Below, piece by piece: positions 1 through 4,933 of a stretch of DNA of 6,913 nucleotides; position 1 is the stretch's first letter, and the number at the start of each line of letters is the position of its first letter. The translations under genes and the position numbers were made by a program. The DNA comes from an uncultured Eubacteriales bacterium (GTDB taxonomy: Bacteria > Bacillota > Clostridia > Peptostreptococcales > Anaerovoracaceae). Where the stretch lies: NCBI GenBank assembly GCA_902797405.1, contig CADBSP010000130.1, positions 1 through 6,913 of the forward strand. Direction: 5' to 3'. The notes beneath the pieces are model-generated. The model saw only the letters and a program-made list of their open reading frames with translations. It had not been told where the DNA came from and did not search any database.

Positions 1-173
1 AGAGATTCTTTTAAACCGAGAGTATCCAGAGTCCTGGACCCTCCGAATCCAACGGTTGTGCCATCGATTACTTCATTTAGATAGTTTACTGCATCTTCGG
101 GGTTCTCATAATAATTAACTTTAAAACCGTTCTTTTCCAGATTCGCGATTAGATTGCTTACATTCTCCTTCAT
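1..173 (-). CDS. LUD-domain (LutC/YkgG-like) protein, N-terminal fragment cut by window edge
   Basis: Minus-strand reading from the ATG at 173-171 gives 57 codons that run off the left edge without a stop. The product begins MKENVSNLIANLEKNGFKVN, continues with a helical N-terminal segment, and reaches VGFGGSRTLDTLGL at residues 41-54. The GFGGS-x-TL-x-x-LG pattern is what I know from the start of the LUD domain, found in LutC of the lactate oxidation complex and in many stand-alone clostridial proteins of about 200 residues annotated as lactate utilization proteins. A strong ribosome binding site, GGAGGA on the minus strand (184-179), sits 5 bases before the start and supports it. The gene diverges from the tmk operon. 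Whether lutA/lutB partners lie beyond the edge cannot be seen; many clostridial LUD proteins stand alone with unknown substrate, so the family call is firmer than any role in lactate use. Confidence 0.75.
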   Translation of the reverse strand, partial: MKENVSNLIANLEKNGFKVNYYENPEDAVNYLNEVIDGTTVGFGGSRTLDTLGLKES

Positions 174-398
174 GTCATTCCTCCATATTATATTATTACT
201 TCATACTCATTTTGCGGATACAATTTTTGATGCAAAAGCATTAAATCTGGTCAGTTTTGATCTTGGTTCAGATGATGATTCCAGGGATAGTTTTAGGTAA
301 AGGATTCCGTGGAGTTCATCGGGAACCCGATTCTCGAATCGATTGAAATTTAAAGGTAATTGTTTACTTTCCTACATTATAGTGCACAACTTTTATTG
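174..398. other. Divergent intergenic region between LUD gene and tmk operon promoter
   Basis: This gene-free stretch separates two divergent transcription units. Next to the LUD gene it is AT-rich (about 185-210). The middle (about 211-345) is richer in GC and holds a small ATGC-AAAA-GCAT inverted repeat at 230-241 and the palindrome cluster described separately. From about 345 it becomes AT-rich again up to the promoter. No tRNA, T-box specifier or T-box antiterminator motif, and no T-tract terminator, was found. The minus strand holds a 54-codon stop-free frame (371-210, TGA at 209-207) with no usable start codon. The plus strand holds a 42-codon frame (172-300) with no ribosome binding site. 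I call neither a gene. Confidence 0.6.
318..344. repeat. Three overlapping short palindromes
   Basis: Three inverted repeats are chained together. ATCGGGAACCCGAT (318-331) has 6-base arms around AA, CGATTCTCGAATCG (328-341) has 6-base arms around TC, and AATCGATT (337-344) is a perfect 8-base palindrome. They share ATCG/CGAT half-sites, so only one of the overlapping hairpins could form at a time in a transcript. They lie about 55 bases upstream of the -35 of the tmk-operon promoter and about 145 bases upstream of the LUD start. They could be an operator array for a dimeric regulator, part of a dispersed intergenic repeat, or chance. No T-run follows, so this is not an intrinsic terminator. 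Confidence 0.5.
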
Positions 399-428
399 TT
401 GCAATGGAACTATCAATCATGGTATAAT
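399..428 (+). promoter_or_regulatory. Predicted extended -10 sigma-A promoter of the tmk operon
   Basis: A perfect TATAAT at 423-428 is preceded directly by TGG (420-422), giving an extended -10 element. A weak -35, TTGCAA (399-404, four of six consensus positions), lies 18 bases upstream. Transcription would start near 434-436, leaving a leader of about 30 bases before the TTG start of the small membrane protein gene at 467. The spacing fits a promoter for the whole downstream cluster. This is inferred from motif match only. Confidence 0.7.
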
Positions 429-454
429 TTCCCTGTATGTGATTTAGCTTATTT

Positions 455-460
455 GGGGAG
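455..460 (+). promoter_or_regulatory. Ribosome binding site deciding the TTG start at 467
   Basis: GGGGAG lies 6 bases upstream of TTG at 467, which is ideal spacing for a low-GC Gram-positive. There is no other good start codon at this distance. This site, together with the promoter just upstream, is the main reason to treat the following 35-codon frame as a real gene. Confidence 0.65.
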
Positions 461-466
461 ATTAAT

Positions 467-574
467 TTGCAAGCACTTAAGGTTATTTTTTGTATATTGC
501 TTTGCTTACCGCTGACATATGTTGCAGTGTATCTTTTTAGTAGGCTGATGGACGTTATACTGAATAAGAGGTAA
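467..574 (+). CDS. Small single-pass membrane protein, first gene of tmk operon
   Basis: This 35-codon frame starts at TTG and ends with TAA at 572-574, two bases before the tmk ATG. The product starts MQALKVIFCILLCLPLTYVA and ends SRLMDVILNKR. Residues 5-25 form one hydrophobic stretch long enough to span the membrane, followed by a basic C-terminus (R26, K34, R35) that suggests the tail stays in the cytoplasm. Support comes from the GGGGAG site 6 bases upstream, the extended -10 promoter ending 38 bases before the start, and the tight fit to tmk, whose own ribosome binding site (AGAGG, 567-571) lies inside its last codons. I do not recognise a family. It may be a functional micro-protein, or its translation may mainly serve to couple ribosomes into tmk. 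It could also be a chance frame, but the signals argue against that. Confidence 0.6.
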   Translation: MQALKVIFCILLCLPLTYVAVYLFSRLMDVILNKR

Positions 575-576
575 AA

Positions 577-1209
577 ATGCAAGGCTTATTTATTTCCGTA
601 GAAGGTGGGGATGGATCCGGAAAATCCACTCAGCTTGAGAATATAAAAAGATACCTTAGTGAAAAAGGAATGGAATACGTCTTTACCAGAGAGCCTGGTG
701 GGACTGAAATAAGCGAAAAAATACGTGACATAATTCTCGATCCGAACAATACAGAAATGGCTGATATAACTGAAGCTTTGCTTTTCGCCGCATCCAGGGC
801 GCAGCATGTTGCAGAGAAAATCAGACCGTCTCTGGAAAAAGGAATTACCGTTGTTTCGGATCGTTTTGTTGACTCCAGTTTGGCATATCAAGGATATGGA
901 AGAGAGCTCGGGGACGTGGTGAGAATAATAAACGACCCTGCGGTCGCCGGTTGTATGCCGGATATTACGTTCTTTCTGGATATTAGTCCCGATGACGCTA
1001 TGGACAGAATCTCCAGAAGAGACCTGGATCGGCTGGAAAGAGAGGATTTAGACCTTCACCGTAGATTCTATATGGGCTTCAAAAAGATTATAGAAGAGGA
1101 CGATAAGGGAAGAATAGTTTCTGTCGATGCTAGGAAAACGCCGGACGAAGTTTGGCAGGATATAAAAAGAAGCTTGGACGAAGCGATTGATAAAAGATTT
1201 GGTAAATGA
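577..1209 (+). CDS. tmk: Thymidylate kinase (dTMP kinase)
   Basis: A cytoplasmic kinase that phosphorylates dTMP to dTDP with ATP, the step joining de novo and salvage dTTP synthesis. All family motifs are present in order: P-loop GGDGSGKST (residues 10-18, K16 contacting phosphate), REPGGT (38-43, dTMP site), LLFAASRAQH (68-77), the DRFVDSSLAYQG signature (95-106, catalytic D95/R96), PDITFFLD (128-135) and the Arg-rich lid around DRLERED (151-157). Length of 210 residues is normal for bacterial Tmk. The start is the ATG at 577, with AGAGG (567-571) upstream inside the end of the preceding small ORF, so its translation may be coupled to that ORF. The stop overlaps the holB start (ATGA). In Bacillus yaaQ and yaaR lie between tmk and holB; here they are missing. 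Confidence 0.97.
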   Translation: MQGLFISVEGGDGSGKSTQLENIKRYLSEKGMEYVFTREPGGTEISEKIRDIILDPNNTEMADITEALLFAASRAQHVAEKIRPSLEKGITVVSDRFVDSSLAYQGYGRELGDVVRIINDPAVAGCMPDITFFLDISPDDAMDRISRRDLDRLEREDLDLHRRFYMGFKKIIEEDDKGRIVSVDARKTPDEVWQDIKRSLDEAIDKRFGK

Positions 1210-2003
1210 TAAGCGAAAGACTTACTAAAGCAATACTGAATAACAGACTTTCCCATGCATACATTATCGAGGGAGATTCTCTAACGAATAAATTGGAGTA
1301 TGCATATGATTTTGCCAAAGCTATCCTTTGCAAGGATGCCCCTGGAACAGGCTGCGGAAAATGTAGAACCTGTAGGATGATTGAAGAAGAAACATACAGA
1401 GATTTTTATCACGTAACCGGCGACGAAAAATCGGTGAAGGATAAGGACATAGAAGAACTGCAAGAAAGATTATCCAGGCTTCCTGTGGAAGATGGAATGA
1501 GGAATATAGCAATAATCGAGAAGGCCGACACCATGACGACCAGAGCTCAGAACAGAATTCTGAAATCGTTGGAGGAGCCTTTTCCCGGCACAGTGATTGT
1601 CTTGCTCGCGGAAAACAGCGACAATCTGCTTCCTACTATTAAATCAAGATGTCAGATTGTTAGACTATACGGTGACTTTAATAAAGACGCTGAGTCCGAA
1701 TACCTGGACGCAGCGAAGGCTTTGATAGAAAAGGCGAAAAAGAAATCGTATTTCTTTGAGACAAAGGCAATTCTGGATGAGGCATTAAAGGATAGAGGCG
1801 CCGCTTCCGCATTGCTGGATGCAATTGAGAGAGTGCTGAGAGATGATTTGCTTAAATTGGCAAGCAACAATGAGGCGGATAATAAGGAACTGGGATTTTA
1901 TCTTTCCGGTATTCGCTCTGTGGAGTTGGCCAGAAGAGAATTGAAATACAACATTAGAGACAAATACATATTGAGCGATTTAATGCTCAAAATTGGAGGT
2001 TGA
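1206..2003 (+). CDS. holB: DNA polymerase III delta' subunit (clamp loader)
   Basis: A clamp-loader subunit that works with tau/gamma and delta to place the beta sliding clamp on DNA. The N-terminal AAA+ fold is recognisable. HAYIIEG (17-23) opens the P-loop strand, a four-cysteine zinc module follows (C42, C50, C53, C56), then the IIEKADTM strand (103-110), the RAQNRILKSLEEP helix (113-125), the sensor-1-like strand VIVLLAENSDNLLPTIKSRC, and the SRC motif at 147-149. The Walker A is degenerate: where GKS/T is expected the sequence reads NKL (28-30), so nucleotide binding is unlikely, as in E. coli delta'. At 265 residues it is shorter than the roughly 330 of Bacillus HolB; the loss is in the C-terminal collar part. 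It starts inside tmk (ATGA overlap, 4 bases) with no good ribosome binding site, which points to translational coupling. Confidence 0.92.
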   Translation: MISERLTKAILNNRLSHAYIIEGDSLTNKLEYAYDFAKAILCKDAPGTGCGKCRTCRMIEEETYRDFYHVTGDEKSVKDKDIEELQERLSRLPVEDGMRNIAIIEKADTMTTRAQNRILKSLEEPFPGTVIVLLAENSDNLLPTIKSRCQIVRLYGDFNKDAESEYLDAAKALIEKAKKKSYFFETKAILDEALKDRGAASALLDAIERVLRDDLLKLASNNEADNKELGFYLSGIRSVELARRELKYNIRDKYILSDLMLKIGG

Positions 2004-2008
2004 TATAG

Positions 2009-2986
2009 ATGGCTAAGGTAGTGGGGGTCAAATTTAGAAATGCCGGAAAGGTTTATTATTTCGACCCGGGAGACCTAACAGAACTATATATTGGTAGAGG
2101 TGTAATCGTTGAAACTGCAAGGGGTCTAGAGTTTGGCGAAATAGCCTTGGAAATCACGGATGTGGATGATGAAGACGTCATTAAACCCTTAAAACCAATT
2201 ATAAGGATAGCGACCCAGGAGGACTACGATCAGAAAGAAGAGAACGAAGCGAAACGTGAAGAGGCCATGAGACTTTGTCAGGAGAAGATTGACAAACATG
2301 GGCTGGAAATGAAACTTATAGATGTGGAGCATACCTTTGATAATAGCAAAATCGTGTTCTACTTCACTGCAGACGGAAGGGTTGACTTCCGCGAGCTGGT
2401 AAAAGATTTAGCATCCGTGTTCCGCATGAGAATTGAACTTAGACAGGTCGGAGTAAGGGATGAGGCAAAACTTTTGGGCGGCTGTGGTCCTTGTGGAAAG
2501 GGACTTTGCTGCGCCACATGGATGGTCGATTTCCAACCTGTGTCTATAAAGATGGCTAAGACTCAGAACTTGTCCTTAAACCCAACCAAGATTTCCGGTA
2601 TTTGTGGCAGACTTATGTGCTGTCTGAAATATGAAAATGATACCTACTTGGATCTAAGAAGGGGGATGCCGGACGTCGGTGAGGTGATTGAAACCGAGGA
2701 CGGAAGGGCGAAGGTAATAGATACGAATCTTCTTTGTTGCAGGTTAAAGGCCAGACTGTTCACCGGAGAAAAGGAAGAAGACGGAACAGAAAAATTATCC
2801 GGCGACACATATACATACAACAAAGACGAAATAAAAAGAATTAATCAAAAGAAGAATAAACCATCTCAGAAGGCTGAGGGCAATAAGAGAAAATCCGGTC
2901 GATATGACGGTAATGGCGATATGGATATTCTAGCTGAGGTGGATGATGAATATAAAGCTGAAATTGAAGCATTACTTAAGGACTGA
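2009..2986 (+). CDS. ricT: RicT/YaaT, PSP1-domain Fe-S protein of the RicAFT complex
   Basis: RicT (YaaT) in Bacillus forms a complex with RicA and RicF that carries Fe-S clusters and directs RNase Y processing of selected mRNAs; it also affects competence, sporulation and biofilm formation. The PSP1 domain is clear: GVKFRNAGKVYYF (6-18), the GxxVIVET-RGLEFGEI region (30-45), and the cysteine core LLGGCGPCGKGLCC (155-168), followed by KTQNLSLNPTKISGICGRLMCC. Cysteines C159, C162, C167, C168, C199, C204 and C205 form the likely cluster-binding set; C243-C244 are additional. The 325-residue length exceeds the roughly 275 of the Bacillus protein because of a C-terminal extension: a Lys-rich linker (about 272-298) and an acidic helix-like end (304-325). 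The start has GGAGG (1995-1999) inside the end of holB, 9 bases away. The ricA and ricF genes are not in this window. Confidence 0.93.
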   Translation: MAKVVGVKFRNAGKVYYFDPGDLTELYIGRGVIVETARGLEFGEIALEITDVDDEDVIKPLKPIIRIATQEDYDQKEENEAKREEAMRLCQEKIDKHGLEMKLIDVEHTFDNSKIVFYFTADGRVDFRELVKDLASVFRMRIELRQVGVRDEAKLLGGCGPCGKGLCCATWMVDFQPVSIKMAKTQNLSLNPTKISGICGRLMCCLKYENDTYLDLRRGMPDVGEVIETEDGRAKVIDTNLLCCRLKARLFTGEKEEDGTEKLSGDTYTYNKDEIKRINQKKNKPSQKAEGNKRKSGRYDGNGDMDILAEVDDEYKAEIEALLKD

Positions 2987-3015
2987 GATGTTGTTAAGAG
3001 TTAAGGAGGATAGAA

Positions 3016-3333
3016 ATGGTTGTTGATGTAAATGCATTACTAATTGCTTTGCTGCTTCTGGCGGCTACTGTGCTAGTTGTATTCCTAATCATTATGATTT
3101 CAAATCTAACTACTACATTGAAAAAGGTAAATACAATCCTGGATGACACGAAAACTGTTACAGGTATTGTAAACGAAAAAGCTATTGAGACGAAGCCGGT
3201 AGTTGATGACGTTTCCAGTGCTTTGGTCGGCTTCGCCAGCGGATTAAAAGGAAACGAGACAAACATTGCATCACTATCAAATCTGGCAAAATCTCTTAGC
3301 TCCATGGTGAATATAATTAGAAAGAATAAATAA
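3016..3333 (+). CDS. Small membrane-anchored protein, DUF948-like
   Basis: This 105-residue product has an N-terminal membrane helix (about residues 7-30, LLIALLLLAATVLVVFLIIM) followed by a Ser/Thr/Lys-rich, probably helical region with regularly spaced hydrophobics (LKKVNTILDDTK, IETKPVVDDVSSAL, NIASLSNLAKSLSSMVNII). This layout resembles DUF948 proteins such as YtxG/YoxC of Bacillus, which have one membrane anchor and a coiled-coil tail. The match is by architecture and pattern, not by a diagnostic motif, and the function of that family is poorly known. The start is well supported: AAGGAGG (3003-3009) 6 bases before the ATG. It sits 29 bases after ricT and 60 before the abrB-like gene, same strand. 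An antisense frame over the same bases is a shadow. Confidence 0.8.
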   Translation: MVVDVNALLIALLLLAATVLVVFLIIMISNLTTTLKKVNTILDDTKTVTGIVNEKAIETKPVVDDVSSALVGFASGLKGNETNIASLSNLAKSLSSMVNIIRKNK

Positions 3334-3393
3334 TAACGTACAGGTTAGTTTAATAAATGGATTGAGGGCAAAAGCATTGAAAGGAGTATCGAC

Positions 3394-3636
3394 ATGAAAG
3401 CAACAGGTATAGTAAGACCAATGGATGCATTGGGAAGAGTAGTAATCCCAATCGAGCTGCGCAGAAATCTAGCTATTAATACGGATGATTCACTTGAAAT
3501 TTTTGTTGATGGTAATTATATAATGTTGAAGAAATACGAGCCGGCATGTATATTCTGTGGAAGCAACGATGATATTAAGCAAATTCACGGAAGAAACGTT
3601 TGCGGAAATTGTATTGCTGAAATGAAGAAACTTTAA
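3394..3636 (+). CDS. AbrB-family transition-state regulator with cysteine-rich tail
   Basis: A DNA-binding regulator of 80 residues. Residues 1-48 (GIVRPMDALGRVVIPIELRR, then the SLEIFVDGNYIMLKKYEP strands) match the swapped-hairpin AbrB domain almost word for word with Bacillus AbrB, including the GRVVIPIELRR DNA-contact segment; such proteins dimerise or tetramerise and bind flexible AT-rich targets. The tail differs from Bacillus AbrB: it has two CxxC pairs (C52/C55 and C70/C73) separated by 14 residues, the layout of a small zinc ribbon, in place of the Bacillus oligomerisation tail. The start has AAGGAG (3381-3386) 7 bases upstream. murA follows 17 bases after the stop. Whether it regulates its own cluster cannot be told. 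The symbol abrB is withheld because orthology to Bacillus AbrB is not certain. Confidence 0.92.
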   Translation: MKATGIVRPMDALGRVVIPIELRRNLAINTDDSLEIFVDGNYIMLKKYEPACIFCGSNDDIKQIHGRNVCGNCIAEMKKL

Positions 3637-3638
3637 TT

Positions 3639-3644
3639 CGGAGG
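3639..3644 (+). promoter_or_regulatory. Ribosome binding site selecting the TTG start of murA
   Basis: CGGAGG lies 9 bases before TTG at 3654. The nearer ATG at 3647 is out of frame with murA and meets a stop after four codons (MQIG), so the TTG is the start. The residues that follow (AKFLVQKSEPLYGEVHVSGAKN) align with the normal MurA N-terminus. Confidence 0.75.
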
Positions 3645-3653
3645 CAATGCAAA

Positions 3654-4919
3654 TTGGCTAAATTTTTAGTGCAAAAGAGTGAACCTCTCTATGGTGAAGT
3701 TCACGTCAGCGGTGCAAAAAATTCCGTTCTGCCACTGATGGCGGCGGCTATTTTGCCCGGAGAAAAATGTCGGATATTCGAGGTTCCACGTCTCCTGGAT
3801 GTAACAGTAATGAAAGATATTCTGATGTCACTGGGGGGTGATGTTTGTTTCCAAGAGGATGGAACCTTGGATATTGACATGAGCAAAACCAACAGTGCTG
3901 AGGTGGAATACGAGCTTGCAAATAAAATGAGAGCATCATTTTTGGTTATGGGACCTCTACTGGCGAAGACGGGTAGAGTAAAGGTTTATATGCCAGGTGG
4001 ATGCACCATTGGAGCAAGACCTGTAGACCTTCATTTAAAAGGATTTGAAGCCCTCGGTGCTGATGTGATTGTCCGTGATAATTTTGTTGAAGCTCAGGCA
4101 GGCCCCGATGGTCTAATCGGTGCCAGCATTTATTTGGATTTTCCGAGTGTAGGCGCAACGGAAAACATTATGATGGCTGCGGTTTTGGCAGATGGCATCA
4201 CATACATAGAAAATGCTGCAGAAGAACCCGAGATAGTAGATTTGGCAAACTTCTTGAACAAGATGGGTGCCAAGATTAAAGGCGCGGGTACTGACACCAT
4301 CAAAATCGAAGGCGTAAGCAAGCTTAAAGGAACTCAGCATACGGTTATCCCTGACAGAATCGAAACAGGCACATTCATGTTGGCTGCAGCTATCACCCGT
4401 GGCGAGATGATGATAAAGAACATCGTTCCGGATCACGTCAGAGCAATTGCAGCCAAGCTACGCGAATGTGGTGTTGTGGTAGAACTGACAGATGAGGGAC
4501 TCTATGTAAACGGAGGGCTTAATCCTTTGGTGGCAACAGATATCAAGACTTTGCCATACCCGGGATTCCCAACAGATATTCAGTCTCCGTTTATGGCGTT
4601 TTTAACAACAGTTGAGGGAGCCAGCACTGTCATTGAAACTGTATTTGAAAACAGATTCATGCACGTTGCGGAATTAAACCGTATGGGAGCAAATATTAGA
4701 ACTCAGGGTAACCGCGCCATGATTCAAGGCGGAAAGCAGCTAGAGGGTGCCAGGGTGCTGGCAACAGACCTTCGTGCAGGAGCAGCCATGGTTTTGGCAG
4801 GATTAGTTGCCTCAGGAACAACAGAGATATCTGAGATATATCATGTGGAGAGAGGTTACGAGGATTTCGTGGAGAAATTCCGTGACCTTGGAGCGAATAT
4901 CCTTAGAATAGAAGATTAA
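3654..4919 (+). CDS. murA: UDP-N-acetylglucosamine 1-carboxyvinyltransferase
   Basis: A cytoplasmic enzyme that transfers enolpyruvate from PEP to UDP-GlcNAc, the first committed step of peptidoglycan synthesis. The length of 421 residues is standard. Recognised residues are SGAKN (19-23, with K22/N23 in substrate binding), the KMRAS segment (91-95), the loop MPGGCTIGARPVD (113-125) with catalytic C117, DRIETGTFM (234-242), PTDIQ (306-310) with the general base D308, ENRFMH (332-337) and the C-terminal HVERGYEDF (397-405). C117 is the fosfomycin target; the Asp replacement seen in naturally resistant MurA is absent, so the enzyme should be sensitive. Firmicutes often carry two paralogues (murAA and murAB); this window does not show which this is. 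It starts at TTG with CGGAGG upstream. fbp follows after 14 bases, suggesting cotranscription. Confidence 0.97.
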   Translation: MAKFLVQKSEPLYGEVHVSGAKNSVLPLMAAAILPGEKCRIFEVPRLLDVTVMKDILMSLGGDVCFQEDGTLDIDMSKTNSAEVEYELANKMRASFLVMGPLLAKTGRVKVYMPGGCTIGARPVDLHLKGFEALGADVIVRDNFVEAQAGPDGLIGASIYLDFPSVGATENIMMAAVLADGITYIENAAEEPEIVDLANFLNKMGAKIKGAGTDTIKIEGVSKLKGTQHTVIPDRIETGTFMLAAAITRGEMMIKNIVPDHVRAIAAKLRECGVVVELTDEGLYVNGGLNPLVATDIKTLPYPGFPTDIQSPFMAFLTTVEGASTVIETVFENRFMHVAELNRMGANIRTQGNRAMIQGGKQLEGARVLATDLRAGAAMVLAGLVASGTTEISEIYHVERGYEDFVEKFRDLGANILRIED

Positions 4920-4933
4920 TCGGAGGAAAGTAA

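Noticed and set aside
187..223. Minus-strand promoter for the LUD gene (TTGTAT at 223-218 with TAATAA at 198-193 or TATAAT at 192-187)
   Set aside because: Spacer lengths are off, or the -10 lies so close to the ribosome binding site that the transcript would start within it. Too weak to list.
172..300. 42-codon plus-strand frame beginning ATG at 172
   Set aside because: It has no ribosome binding site, overlaps the LUD start and its ribosome binding site in antisense, and its composition gives no domain. Probably chance, or part of the repeat-like block.
301..345. tRNA or T-box-like structure
   Set aside because: No cloverleaf, CCA end, TTCRANN T-loop in a proper arm, or T-box GGTGGNACC sequence could be found on either strand.
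364..582. 72-codon antisense frame across the promoter and the small membrane gene
   Set aside because: It covers the plus-strand promoter and small ORF in antisense, its start sits opposite the tmk start, and its product has no recognisable pattern.
2994..3305. 103-codon antisense frame over the DUF948-like gene
   Set aside because: It mirrors a real gene that has a good ribosome binding site and membrane architecture. The antisense product shows no motif and no start signal.
3308..3317. TATAAT at 3312-3317 as an internal promoter for the AbrB-like gene
   Set aside because: It lies in AT-rich coding sequence with no -35 at suitable spacing; the nearest candidate, CTGGCA at 3283-3288, leaves a 23-base spacer.
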